Assembly (NCBI RefSeq): GCF_003369915.1
Contig: NC_046677.1
Span: 27,980,913-28,044,912, forward strand
DNA length: 64,000 nt
DNA from: Drosophila miranda
Lineage: Eukaryota; Arthropoda; Insecta; Diptera; Drosophilidae
Direction of reading: 5' to 3'
In this document: positions 39,551-50,139 of the stretch, one piece after another
How positions within the stretch are numbered: the first letter of the stretch is position 1
Layout: each line of letters begins with the position of its first letter
Position numbers and translations under genes: made by a program
The notes under the pieces: model-generated
Told to the model about the DNA's origin: nothing
The model's input: the letters and a program-made list of their open reading frames with translations, nothing else
Database searches by the model: none

Positions 39551-42157
39551 ATGAGGCGTCGCAGCGAGCGAAAAAAATCTACATCGCCCGCACCGTTGCC
39601 GGCACGTCGTAGTCGACGCTCCCGCAAAGTGTCCGAAAATGAAAGAAATGAGGAAGATAGCATCGTAGTGCAAAAAGATGCTGAAAATCAGGAAATGCCA
39701 CAGGCCGCCGCATCGCGCGAAGAAATCAATGAGGCTCAAGATCGCGAGCGTGCCTCCAGCGAGGAGCGTGCGGCATCGCCATCACCAGTGCGCAAGAGCC
39801 GCAGCAGCCGCACGACGCCTAAAAAGCGCGTGGAAAGTAAAAGCAGCGATAAAAAGGTGGAAACCATACCGGAGGAGGGAGAAAACGGCGCCGATTCGGA
39901 TAAATGCGAATCGAGCAGAAACAACGTGGATGTGGTCAAACCCGATAAGAGCGAGAAGAGGACTCCTCCGACTGCAGACAGCGTAGATGAGTCTAAGAGC
40001 GATGCTGCACCTGTAGCGGACCCGGAGCCGAAGGAGGAATCAGAACTTGAGGTCGAGAAGCCGCAACCAGAGCCAGGTAATGCCAAGAAGGACGTGAAGA
40101 ACGATGACAAATCGGATGATAAAAAGCCAATTGATGACGATGACGCTGACGACGACGGCAGGCAGAGCATTCACATTCAAGAAGTAAAAGTTCCTTCTCC
40201 TTCGATTAGCCTAACAGCAAGTAAGGAGGAGGAACATCTAAAAACATCCAGTGATGTATTAGACATTCAAACAGAGGACGTTGAAGAAAGGGACGATGAG
40301 GCAGCCGCCGAGGAAACCCCAAAGTCGGAGCGCAGGGAGGAGAGAAAGAGGAAGCATAAGGAGCAGCTAACGGAGCGGAACCCCATCAAGACGAAGGACG
40401 AGCAAAAGGAGAATCGCAAAAAGTCAGTAGAAAAGCAGCCAGAACCAGCTCAGGACGAGGCCAATGATCTTCCGAAAAATAAGCACGAGACGTCAGTCAC
40501 CGCGACACCACCCACTGCGCCAGCAGCCACTGTTTTGCAGAGTCAGCGCTCAGTGCGCAAGCGCAAGTGGCTGACGAACAAAAAATCATCAGATCGCGCA
40601 CCGCCCCTGCTGGCCATTTCGACGGATTCGCTGAAGAACATCATATCCGATGTGGTGCCAGTGCCGCTCAGTGATGTCCAGCTGGACTCGTCCTCGGAGG
40701 AGGAGGGTCTTGTCACTAGCGACCATGAATCGGATCGTTCTGTGACCCCCGTGGCACCAGTACTGCGCAAGAAGCGTGAATTCGACGAGAGTGGCACGGT
40801 CACTGTCGTCACTGCCACTGAAAACAGTGTTGCCGAGTCGAATGCGGCAAAGGAAACCGCCGCCGCAGGCGCTGGGCGAACCACACCGGCGCTCGCCACA
40901 GACATTGTGCAGGTGCATGTCGGCGGGGGGTTGAGTAAATCAACAGTTCCGTCTGCGAAACCCAATATAGTCCGCTCACCGAGTCCAGCCCGCAATCGTT
41001 CCAGTCACGTGCTCTACATAACCAATTTGGTGCGTCCCTTCACTGTGCTCCAGCTGAAGGGGCTGCTGGCACGGACGGGCAAGATAGTCGAAGATGGTTT
41101 CTGGATAGATCGCATCAAGTCCAAGTGCTTTGTTGCCTATTCCAATGAAGAGTTAGTATCGTTTTACTAAATAAACATATCTCCTTTATATTCATATGAT
41201 CCCTTCTTTACAGTGAGGCTATTGAAACACGCCACGCCCTGCATGGAGTACGCTGGCCAGTCTCGAATCCAAAGTGCTTGAATGTGGATTTCGGCAGTCG
41301 TACAGACATGGATCGTGCGATACAATTGACAAAGGACGAGCCGCCACGCTATGGCCAGGAAAATACCAGAGATAATCAGCAATCAGGCAATGCTTGGTCC
41401 CGTTTGGAGGCAACTGATAAAAAGGTACAAGAATCTAATCTTAATTTTTTTCGTAACTAAAATCGAATATAATCGTTATGCTCTGAGCAGCCTGCCCGCC
41501 CGGTACGGGAATGGGATGTGGGCAAAAAGGAGCCTAATGACCGCGAGAAAATCAGCAACGACAGACGTCGAGGGAGCAAGGAGCGTGCAGTGGATTCCCG
41601 ATCGCGCGATGTTGAGCGACCTGGTCAGGATCGCAAGCGCTCCAAGGAAGGAGAAGGTGTCAGAGGACGCGAACGTGATCGCAATGAACGCAATAACGAG
41701 CGCAATACACATGGACGTAGTCGCTCTGGATCACCGAGTAAGCGTTCATCTGCTCTTTGTATTGCTTTGTGATTTGTGATTACAAAATCTATTTTATAAC
41801 AGTGTCCAAGACAAAAAGAAAGGAGAACGAGCCACCCATTAGGCTATTGGATGATCTGTTTCGTAAAACTAAGATCACACCCTGCATCTACTGGCTGCCA
41901 CTTACGCCGGAAGCGGTAAGCATTGCATTTTTACTCCTATAGGGGGTATGTAATTCGTATCTCTCCACAAATAGATTGCAGAGAAGGAGGCATTCCGCCA
42001 GAAACGCATCGAGGAGCATAAGCTACGCATTAAGGAACGGGAGGAGCGCCAGAAGGAGCGTGAGAAGGATCGTGACCGTCAACGCGACACGCGTCGCAAT
42101 CGTTCAAACGAGCGACGCCATTCGCGTAGCCGCGAGAGGGAGCGACGACGTTACTAG
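39551..42157 (+). CDS. Acn: Acinus, RNA-binding exon-junction/ASAP complex protein
   Basis: Exons 39551-41151, 41214-41424, 41491-41737, 41803-41915 and 41975-42157 total 784 residues. The N-terminal half is disordered, acidic and basic by turns, with many SP and KKS motifs. An RRM-like domain begins at [23 protein letters not shown] and ends near [13 protein letters not shown] across the first splice. A conserved C-terminal peptide, [27 protein letters not shown], is the RSB motif that binds RNPS1 and SAP18 in the ASAP complex, and an Arg/Asp/Glu/Ser tail closes the protein. Nuclear splicing factor; the fly protein also affects autophagy and endocytic trafficking. An AATAAA near 42193 is the likely poly(A) signal. 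Confidence 0.95.
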
Positions 42158-43299
42158 GTGGCGAAGGAGGCGGCTGCTTCTTGAGATTGAACAAATAAAC
42201 AATGAAATATATCTCAATAATTATCATCAACATGCACTCCACCACCAAACCAAGCAACCATCACCCACAACAACAAAAGTGAAAAATAGCAACTAAAATA
42301 CCCGCAAAATGTTCAATTTCTTCGAACGTTATCGCACGTTCCATTAAATATATTGACGTTCTTATTAAATATTCAACTTGAAGTTCAAATCGACTTCAAA
42401 TTGAATGTTTTTGCCAACGTTTTCACAAAACTTAACTTGAAGATTTTCCACTTCTCTTCCACTTTTTTTCACCTCTCCATTCTATTTCTCTTTGTTGTTG
42501 TTCTATATGCCCACATATATATTGACATATATATTTATATATATACATATATAACCTGATATGATTTCTTTCCTCAAATGTAGCAATTTTTACAGCGCCT
42601 AACGTCCATCGCCTCACCTCCAAAAAATAAACTACACAGCCCTCAACATCCAACGTCAATAGAACGCGACAGCGGCAGCGGCATCAACACAAGGATATTC
42701 GTCTGTACCGTCGGAATCTAAAAAAAAATATATACTAAATGAGCAAAAAAATTAATTATTAAACAAATGTAAAATTAATATTTCTTGAAATTTTAATGAA
42801 CTTAGAAATACAATTTAATAACAGACGGCAAGCTTGTGACCATGCCAATAAAAGAAAGTGTTTTTAAATCTTAAAGAGCTAATTGAGGCTTGCTGATTGT
42901 GATGGATCTGTCCTATGGCTTCGCCGGCAAGGTCTATCTGTTCAAGGACTTTGACTTCCACTTCTGCGCCTTGCAGCTGGTCGTCTTGAGCATCGTAAGT
43001 GAGTATGAAATGTCACGTCAACCGGAGTTTGGGCATAGGTATACCCTATTACGTTAATATAATATAAAGAAACTGTTTTTCCAAGCTGTTTTAAAACCTA
43101 ATTAAAAATGAAATTATCTCAGATTGTTATGTTTTAGACTGCATATGATTAGGGTCTTGTATTAGGGCAGCAGCATGCCCACGACACCACTGCCATGGTG
43201 TTATTTCGTTAATATATGAAGAAACTGTTTTAAAACGTTATTAATTAATAAAGAAATTATCTATAAATTTCAACTGTGGCGATAGTTCCGTTGTGGCGC
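42158..43299. other. Region 3' of Acinus with an orphan exon
   Basis: AT-rich apart from the coding-like exon at 42902-42994. A GCAGCAGCATGCCCACGACACCACTGCCATGG patch near 43170 is a short GC island without an open frame. Confidence 0.5.
42902..42994 (+). CDS. Orphan coding-like first exon (31 codons)
   Basis: ATG followed by 31 codons of GC-rich, coding-like use, reading MDLSYGFAGKVYLFKDFDF and HFCALQLVVLSI, then a strong donor GTAAGTGAG. The next in-frame acceptors to the right lie beyond the hAT insertion. One at 46163 would keep the frame open for 32 more codons to a TGA at 46259-46261. One at 46230 would stop after two codons. So it may be a small protein of about 63 residues, an upstream reading frame of the coiled-coil transcript, or the first exon of a gene whose remainder is elsewhere. 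I do not recognise it. Confidence 0.4.
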
Positions 43300-43307
43300 C
43301 ACTTGGT
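43300..43307. repeat. Left target-site duplication of hAT element
   Basis: CACTTGGT, identical to 45958-45965. Eight bases is the diagnostic length for the hAT superfamily. Confidence 0.8.
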
Positions 43308-45950
43308 AGTGTTGGGTAAACATCGTTCAATTTACTGAATAAGTTCGTTCGTTCATTTTTATGCAGTGAACTAAGTCGTTCTTTTAGTTCGTTCCTTTTT
43401 GTTCATCTTATTCGTTCTTTTTCGTTCATCGTTCTTTTTTGTTCATCGTTCTTTTCCGTTCGTTCTTTTTTGTTCATCGTTCTTTTTTTTCATTTTCCCT
43501 TTAGTTCGTTCTTTTTTGTTCTTTGGCCTGTTTTGTTGATCGGTCTTTTTGTTCTTAGTTCAATTTTAAAGTCTCATATCTAGTTTTAAGCTTATATGTA
43601 AATAATGCACTACAATTCATTGACGTTTTAACTTCTTAAATTTATTTTAATTCGTACTTAGTACTTGATATCGTTAGGACCAACCAACAGTTTCAATTAA
43701 GTATCTCGTTTTCCATTTTTTATGTTTTAGAAGTCGGGGCTGAAAAACAATAATCAATTTTACTTACATATGTTGTCCATTATAATTGTAAAACCTATCA
43801 AATACACACCATTTTTAAGTATTTCACATATTATTATGTAAAAACATAAGGCTTTCAACCTTATTGGGCGTCAAAAGCGTTCGTCTTTTGCGGACTATTT
43901 CTCCTGCTGCAGAAAATAGGCGCTCACATGGCACCGACGTGGCCACCAAACAAAGACGTTTCAACGCATATTCGTATAGTCGTGGATATACATTTTTTCG
44001 CTGCGTCCACCAGATCAAAGGGTCCTGCTTTCTATTGATGTTCTCTTCTGCTAGGTATTTATCTACCTCTCTAATGGCAGCAGCCGTGTTACAGCTTGGC
44101 TTTGTTATTTGGTTATACTGCTTGTCATACTCGTCCCAAATGCCACTTTTGGTTGGCGACGTTTTGACGGTTTCGATTTGTGAAGACAGATCATCAGCAA
44201 CATTATCAACCAATCCCGTTTGAGCGATCTTACATTGTAGAGCTGCAACTGTTTTTTCATAGCATTCATCGGACCTAAAACCCCGTTTTTTAAATCTTGG
44301 GTCTAGTATGGTGCTCTCTGCATACAAAATATTATTTTCCAAATCCCCAAAACGTACGGTCAACTGCTCTTTGAGTTTTTCTACGACTGCCCGTAGAAAA
44401 TCATCTTTTGGAATAGCTTTGGCTATGGATTGATGCAGCAATGTGGCCATTATAATAACATTTGATAAGGTGACATTTTTCTCTGCTGAAATTTCAGTTG
44501 TTATTTCAGAAAATGGCTTCAGCACTGGCAATACACCATCAATAATTTCCCATTCTGCCTGGGTCAGTACTAGTTCAGGGCGTAGAAGGGAAATGACCAC
44601 CATAACTCCATCTTTTAAAATAGACAAGCGCTGAAACATTTTGTATGTTGAGTTCCAACGTGTAGGCACATCTTGTGTCAGCTTAAGGTCGGGAAGATTT
44701 AATTGGCTATTAATTTCTTTGAGCTTCTTGAATCCGGATGAGCTGCGATTGAAACATTCTACAATTGCCTTTGCTTTGACCCTTACACTGTCAATTGGTC
44801 CCAGTGCTTTCTGTACAATGATGTTCAAAGTGTGGGCAAAGCATGGAATATGGCGCCAATTTCCCAATTTTATCGCTGATACGATATTGGCAGCATTGTC
44901 TGATGCAATTGCAGTAATTTTATCTAAAATTTTCCAATCAGCTGCAACACTCTGAAGAAAAGAGCAAAGATTGAGGCTTGTGTGCCTCTCACCGAACGCT
45001 TCACAAGCTAGCATATGCGAAGATAGTTCCATATTCGACTTGTCTATGAAGTGTGCGGTTACAGCTATGTAACTCTCATTGGTGAGCGATGTCCATCCAT
45101 CAGTTGTGAGACAAACTCCAGATGCAGATGCTATCTTCTCTTTCACATTGGCAATTAACTCACTGTGTATATTTGGAAGTAGCACATTAGACAGCGTTTT
45201 ACGTGTGGGCAACTTATATCCAGGGCAATTTGAAACGTCCTCTATCAGCTTCTTAAAATCCGGCTCCTCCACGATCCGGAGAGCATGATGGCCTTTGGAA
45301 ATCATTCGCACTAACTGTTTGTCTAATTGCTCACTTTTACGCGCTGTCGGTGGCTTCTGAACAAATGCAGTTATTTCTTGCTGCGATGTTGTGGCGGCAG
45401 AATAACTGGCTTCAGTAATTCCTTGTCGTTCAATTTCATCGAGAGAAGCTGGGTGTTTCAACTTCAAATGGCGTGTTAAATTGCTCTGTGAACCTCCGGC
45501 TATACTCAAATCCGACTTGCAGTACTTGCACTTTGCCTTTTTGTCATCTATGGCATCGAAGTGATTCCATAAAGCAATAAATTTACGTTTTAGCGACATT
45601 TCAAAACAGTTTAAATTTCTTTTCAACTTTCTTGCCAGAGTCCGCCACAACAAAATGTGAAAAGAGCTGCCATACCAACTCAAAAATAGCGAACAAAACG
45701 AAATGAGCAAAACAAAAAGAGCTGCCATACCAGCTCAAACATAGCGAACATGAGGAACAAAAACGAACGATGAACAAAAAAGAACGACAGATGAACAAAA
45801 AAGAACGATGAACAAAAAAGAACGAACGGAAAAGAACGATGAACAAAAAAGAACGATGAACGAAAATGAACGAATAAGATGAACTTATTCAGTTCGTTCA
45901 CTTCCATGAATAGTTCATTTTTGTTCGTTCGTTCATGAACGACCCAACAC
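43308..45950 (-). mobile_element. hAT-superfamily DNA transposon with intact transposase
   Basis: The left end is AGTGTTGGGT and the right end is ACCCAACAC, forming short terminal inverted repeats. The subterminal 200 bp at each end carry iterated GTTC(A/G)TTC / GTTCATCGTTCTTTTT motifs in inverted orientation. The element is about 2.64 kb with a perfect 8-bp duplication. Seven extra bases (45951-45957) separate the right terminus from the duplication and form an inverted copy of it (ACCAAGTG.CACTTGGT). That resembles a hAT hairpin footprint. Confidence 0.85.
43824..45599 (-). CDS. hAT transposase with BED zinc finger and hATC dimerisation domain
   Basis: Uninterrupted 591-codon frame starting at MSLKRKFIALWNHFDAID. 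Residues ~1-55 are a BED finger (C..C at CKYCKSDL, H..H at TRHLKLKH). The core has TDGWTS with the first catalytic Asp, ASDNAANI with the second, CFAHTLNIIV, and the TRWNSTYKM motif. The C-terminus carries the hATC domain (DPLIWWTQRKNVYPRL..SVPCERLFSAAGEIVRKRRTLL). It belongs to the Ac/ZBED-like lineage. An in-frame extension upstream to 45728 runs into the subterminal repeats and is unlikely to be translated. The open frame and perfect target duplication suggest a recent, possibly active insertion. Confidence 0.9.
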   Translation of the reverse strand: MSLKRKFIALWNHFDAIDDKKAKCKYCKSDLSIAGGSQSNLTRHLKLKHPASLDEIERQGITEASYSAATTSQQEITAFVQKPPTARKSEQLDKQLVRMISKGHHALRIVEEPDFKKLIEDVSNCPGYKLPTRKTLSNVLLPNIHSELIANVKEKIASASGVCLTTDGWTSLTNESYIAVTAHFIDKSNMELSSHMLACEAFGERHTSLNLCSFLQSVAADWKILDKITAIASDNAANIVSAIKLGNWRHIPCFAHTLNIIVQKALGPIDSVRVKAKAIVECFNRSSSGFKKLKEINSQLNLPDLKLTQDVPTRWNSTYKMFQRLSILKDGVMVVISLLRPELVLTQAEWEIIDGVLPVLKPFSEITTEISAEKNVTLSNVIIMATLLHQSIAKAIPKDDFLRAVVEKLKEQLTVRFGDLENNILYAESTILDPRFKKRGFRSDECYEKTVAALQCKIAQTGLVDNVADDLSSQIETVKTSPTKSGIWDEYDKQYNQITKPSCNTAAAIREVDKYLAEENINRKQDPLIWWTQRKNVYPRLYEYALKRLCLVATSVPCERLFSAAGEIVRKRRTLLTPNKVESLMFLHNNM

Positions 45951-45957
45951 CAAGTGG

Positions 45958-45965
45958 CACTTGGT
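45958..45965. repeat. Right target-site duplication of hAT element
   Basis: CACTTGGT, identical to 43300-43307. It is immediately preceded by its own inverted copy. Confidence 0.8.
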
Positions 45966-46303
45966 GTCGCTTAGACAAGACATCAACCAAACAATACTGT
46001 ACAATACCAAATACCGTTTTTCCAGGGCTGCAACATCCAGCTATAGAAAAAACATTTTTATTTAATTATAATTAATTAAATTTAAGAAGCTTTTAACATA
46101 AAGCTATATTTTGTAAAAAACACTCTTTTTTTTCGGATTAATTTATATTTATTTCCTTTAAGGTCTCAACGACTAGCGGCGACAACCCCGCAGTCCTCAA
46201 TACTGATATCTTATCTTTATTGTTTTCAGATCCACTAAGCGACGACCGACAAAGTGGCTGAGTAATTGTTACAGGGAACGACGCACTTCAGAATCACAAC
46301 CAA

Positions 46304-47387
46304 ATGGAAAAACGATCCTCGTCCACTATGCAGGGGCTCTATGCGGAGCTGGCTTCCGGTTCGTATACTTCATCTCAAGGTAGTATGCCACATTTAACAG
46401 GAAATTCCTTGGGCGTGTCTTTGCAGCAAAGGCACGAAGTCTCAAACTGGAGGAGGAGAATGTTCTACTGCGCCATCGCCTCAATCGAATGTCCTCAGAC
46501 CACCAGACGATCGCAGCCGTGGACGTGCAGGCCAATATCGTGGCATTCCAGATCGAGGAGGAGCGCGATCAGCTGGTAGAGACAGTGCAGCAGCACAAGA
46601 AGAAGTACAATAAACTGCACGATGCCTACCTGGAGAAGGTGAAGCGCTGCAAGGCACTCGAGGAGATGTTCAAGCGGCAGAAGACTCTCACGGGTCTGGT
46701 AATGAAGTCGGCCGTAGATCAGCGTCACACAGAACAGCGAATGATGAAAGAGAAGCGGATGTCGGCACAGAACGAGCGCAATGAGGTCGAGCAGCTGAAG
46801 GCTCAGGTGGAGAAGCTCCAAAGATCTCTAGATGAGTCCTATGACATCATCGACGAAATGGACTTTGAGCTGGAGAGCGTAGGATTCCTACAGGTTCCCT
46901 AACGAAATTGAATTTCTAATCATTTAATTCCCTTACAGGTGGACTTGCTGGAGACGCAGAACCAAACCTTGCGCGGGGAGGTGACTGCCTTGAAGGCGAT
47001 GCTAGAAGCAGCAGATGGCGCAGTCTCTGCCTCCGCTCCCATCGAAGATGATGATCCTCCGCCCAGGTATCAGCCGGAGGATCCGACTGGCCGCCACGAG
47101 TGTCGCAACTATCGACAGCATGTGGTCTCCTCCTGCTGTGAGTCCTGTTTGGGGGATGATGATGCCGACGCCGAGACCATGGAACGAGCAGCTCTGACCA
47201 ATAGCGTAAGTGGAAACACCCGTTCTAAGGATCTTTTCACAAGTAGTTTAATAATCCCCGAACCCAGCTTATCGAAACTGTCGAGACGGAGAGCAACAGT
47301 CTCCGACGGGAGCTGCTCAGATCTCGTTGCCAGCTGAAAGTCCGCGCAAAGCTGGAGAAGGAGAGAGATGAAGACACTGAAGAATAG
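46304..47387 (+). CDS. Coiled-coil protein of unknown function
   Basis: Exons 46304-46379, 46427-46878 (or to 46893), 46939-47205 and 47268-47387 give 304 residues (309 with the longer exon 2). The N-terminus is Ser-rich. Residues ~30-180 are heptad-rich and charged (KLEEENVLLRHRLNRM, RNEVEQLKAQVEKLQRSLDESYDIIDEMDFELES). A Pro/Asp-rich linker with a small cysteine cluster (VVSSCCESC) follows, then a final short coiled coil (RRELLRSRCQLKVRAKLEKERDEDTEE). There is no signal peptide. It is probably a cytoskeletal or scaffold protein; I cannot name an orthologue. Exon 2 ends in two alternative weak donors that both keep the frame. Confidence 0.8.
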
Positions 47388-48320
47388 CAGGGGGACGATT
47401 CATCATCCGACAAACAAGCCCAACCGAAAGATGACAACCCATGACCACAACAACTGACATGATAAACTACACAGTGAAAACCAGGGGACGGGTCGGCCCA
47501 CAACTGGCAGATCGGAGACCGAAGACCAAAGACCGACCCCACAAAGTGCAAGTCTAACCCAGATTCGGAGCAAGTTACGCCTAACAAGTGCACATACCAG
47601 AGATTGCTTTTAAGGTTCGACAAACACGATCTGCAGCTAGACACCCAATCCACATCCACATCCAAAAACTTGGAGATAAGAGTAACCTGAATTTCGGCAA
47701 AAGGAAACCCGTCTAATGTCCAATGGCGATTAATTAAAATATTTGTTAATGGCATCCAACGTGTTGTGTGTCCCAATCAGTTGGTCGTTCAACTGATCCC
47801 AAGGATCCCGCCTGTCCTGTAATCCATGAAGGTTCCACACCACACCACCACGAACATCGCCCCCAACCCGCTCTCCAATCAAACAAACATGACAATTATT
47901 TTTTATGACTTAATGCAGTCTCGCACAGTCGCAGGCCTCGTTGCCCAATGTCTGGTCTGTCTTTGAGTTGCAAACTATTGACAAAATAAATTAATCTGCA
48001 CATTTGTTGGACCGACTAGCGGACCTGGTCGCGCACTAACTAACGCACCGACACCTCTAATGTTACGTCTCCCCCTCCGGGACGGGCATATTGGTTCTGT
48101 GGCCAGCTCTTGGCTACATGTCCATGTAGATCACTCGCTGGGTCGCTGTGGGACGGTCCAAGCTCTGCACTTTGCATACTTCATGTTTAATTATAATTTT
48201 TTCGGGGCTTACTTAATGAGCGCGCTCCACTTGGAGGCGCGTGCCACACCAACCATTTGGGTGGATTGCCACATCGGAGTTGCAGTCGGACTGGATGGAG
48301 TGCTGGTGTAATGAGCGGAG
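47388..48320. other. Intergenic region before cuticle gene
   Basis: No coding frame with support. The 179-codon minus-strand frame at 47237-47776 overlaps the end of the coiled-coil gene and is a shadow. Confidence 0.5.
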
Positions 48321-48327
48321 TATAAAA
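48321..48327 (+). promoter_or_regulatory. TATA box of cuticle gene
   Basis: TATAAAA about 100 bp before the ATG, leaving room for a start near 48350 and a short 5' UTR. TATA promoters are usual for cuticle genes. Confidence 0.7.
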
Positions 48328-48426
48328 CCACCCGAGGACTCGGTAGATTAATTACTTCGATTCCGATCTCCGTCGCGTGCATTACATTACCCCAGAGTTC
48401 TCAGAACCCGACTGACCAAAAACCAA

Positions 48427-48942
48427 ATGATGGGAAAAGTGAGTTGCGCTCCGAACTGAGATTTCCTTGGATTGGCCCAACTAATGCGTGTCCTTTCGTT
48501 CTAGGTGAGCTTTCTGTTCTGTCTGGGCCTGGCACTGACTTTGAGCAGCGCCCTTGAACTGCAGCCGGAGCCGGACTACGGACCAGTGGCCTACGAGTTC
48601 CATTGGTCGGTCAACGATCCGCACACCGGGGACATCAAGAGCCAGAAGGAGGTGCGCAAGGACGACAAGGTCGAGGGCGTCTACGAGCTGATCGACTCCG
48701 ATGGCTACCGTCGCATCGTCCAGTACAAGGCGGACGATCACAACGGCTTCGAGGCGATTGTCCACCGGGAGCCCACCGACATCAAGATCCCTCTGCCCGA
48801 GCCATCCAAAAAGCTGATCGCCGCCAAGCTCGTGGCGGCACCACTCGTCCACTACGCCGCCCCCAAGGCCCTCATCAAACAAGAGCTGTCGCCAGGTAAC
48901 TATGTCTCTGTTTCCGGACCCACAGCTCAGTACAAGTACTGA
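48427..48942 (+). CDS. RR-2 chitin-binding cuticle protein (CPR family)
   Basis: Exons 48427-48438 and 48505-48942, 149 residues. The first exon encodes only MMGK and the intron falls inside the signal peptide (MMGKVSFLFCLGLALTLSSA), the classic layout of CPR genes. The Rebers-Riddiford domain has YGPVAYEFHWSVNDPHTGDIKSQKEVRKDDKVEGVYELIDSDGYRRIVQYKADDHNGFEAIV, the RR-2 type of hard cuticle. A short Ala/Pro-containing tail ends in QYKY. Length and type would suit Cpr30B, but I could not confirm that. Confidence 0.9.
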
Positions 48943-49539
48943 AGGCCCCGACTGACCACCTCACCATTAGCACCTCTCCATGAGCCATGAGCGCCATAAG
49001 GAAAGCAATCTCCACTGCACACACCATAATTTAATTATATATACGCCATTATCCTGTACCCTAGTACATACTCGTACATACATACATACATCAGTCTACA
49101 TATAAAGATGCATCACATTCATTCTGTTCGCCAAAAGAACACAAAAATGCTCGACTTGTTCTCGATGATTAACAGAGAAGAGACAGCCAGTTGGGAATGG
49201 GAAATTAGAAGTTTAGAAGAATTAAGTATTCTACGAGTATTAGGCTTGGATTTAGTCGAGGGGAACTTCGCTTCTCAGTGTGGAGCACCTACAGTGAGTG
49301 ATGTCTCATAAGCAGATAACACGATGTGTCACGGCTTGCTTTGGTTTGGGTTTGGTTTGGCTCGGTCTTCGGGGCATGATAAGCAGAAACTAATGCAATC
49401 GTTGGCAGACGAGACACGGCCCCATGATGCCTCTAATCTCACGTACCTGCCCCCAGTTGTAGGCGTCCAATTACAGTCGTCGAAGACTCTGCTAACGGCT
49501 AACGGTCTTGCCAAAGATCAATGGAGCATCAGTGCGAAA
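48943..49539. other. Intergenic region
   Basis: Contains a short TACATACATACAT tract near 49075. A 67-codon frame near 49108 has no support. Confidence 0.5.
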
Positions 49540-50139
49540 ATGGTCAACCACCTGCCGACACGACTTCTTCTGATCACACTGCTGATGGCTCTCGGCTCCT
49601 GCCATGGCACGCAGGCTTCAGATGAGGCGGATGCCAAATGGATGGCTCCGCTCAAACAGTACGGATGGAGTGCCAGCCAGCTGAAAAACAGAGTGGAGCA
49701 CGGCGACTTTACCACCTTCGAGCTGGGCACACCCAACTACCAGATACTCAATCCGGAGGATGAGCCCGAGTACATCACGGCGGATCAGCCCCACTACCAG
49801 GAGATGCTGCGACGGCTGACCAGCGCCCAGAGCGGTACGGACACCATCGATGTGGCTGTGGCTGGCGGCCCTCGTATCCCCCAACCTACGCCCAATCCGC
49901 CAATCTACGCACAAGCGCGATTTAAGGACCATTTGAATGTTCCGTCGCCGCGTAAGCTCCAGGCCGGAATCAGAATCAGTCACTGGGAGAAGTTAAAGAA
50001 GAAGCGCAGCTTCTATGATGGAGAGGAAGACGAGGATGCTGTGGAGGCCGAGCCATTGGATGAACAGAGTTTGCATCCGAAAATACAGGTCTATGCCGGG
50101 GCCAGACCTTTCCAAAATCGTGTGACGAATCTGAGTTGA
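49540..50139 (+). CDS. Secreted protein of unknown function (199 aa)
   Basis: The frame opens upstream, but MVNHLPTRLLLITLLMALGSCHGTQA is a clear signal peptide, so I place the start at 49540. The mature protein is acidic and hydrophilic, with YGWSASQLKNRVEHGDF, FELGTPNYQILNPEDEPEYIT, a Pro-rich PRIPQPTPNPPIYA segment and a possible basic cleavage site (KLKKKRS) near residue 160. There is no cysteine beyond the signal region, so no disulphide fold is expected. It could be a cuticular, salivary or propeptide-type product. AATAAA near 50224 is the likely poly(A) signal. Confidence 0.7.
   Translation: MVNHLPTRLLLITLLMALGSCHGTQASDEADAKWMAPLKQYGWSASQLKNRVEHGDFTTFELGTPNYQILNPEDEPEYITADQPHYQEMLRRLTSAQSGTDTIDVAVAGGPRIPQPTPNPPIYAQARFKDHLNVPSPRKLQAGIRISHWEKLKKKRSFYDGEEDEDAVEAEPLDEQSLHPKIQVYAGARPFQNRVTNLS

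Noticed and set aside
45600-45907. In-frame or near-frame extension upstream of the hAT transposase with Phe/His-Arg-Ser repeats
   Set aside because: Translation of the iterated subterminal motif; the transposase proper starts at the BED domain at 45599.
47237-47776. 179-codon minus-strand frame
   Set aside because: Overlaps the last exon and 3' region of the coiled-coil gene; no recognisable features.
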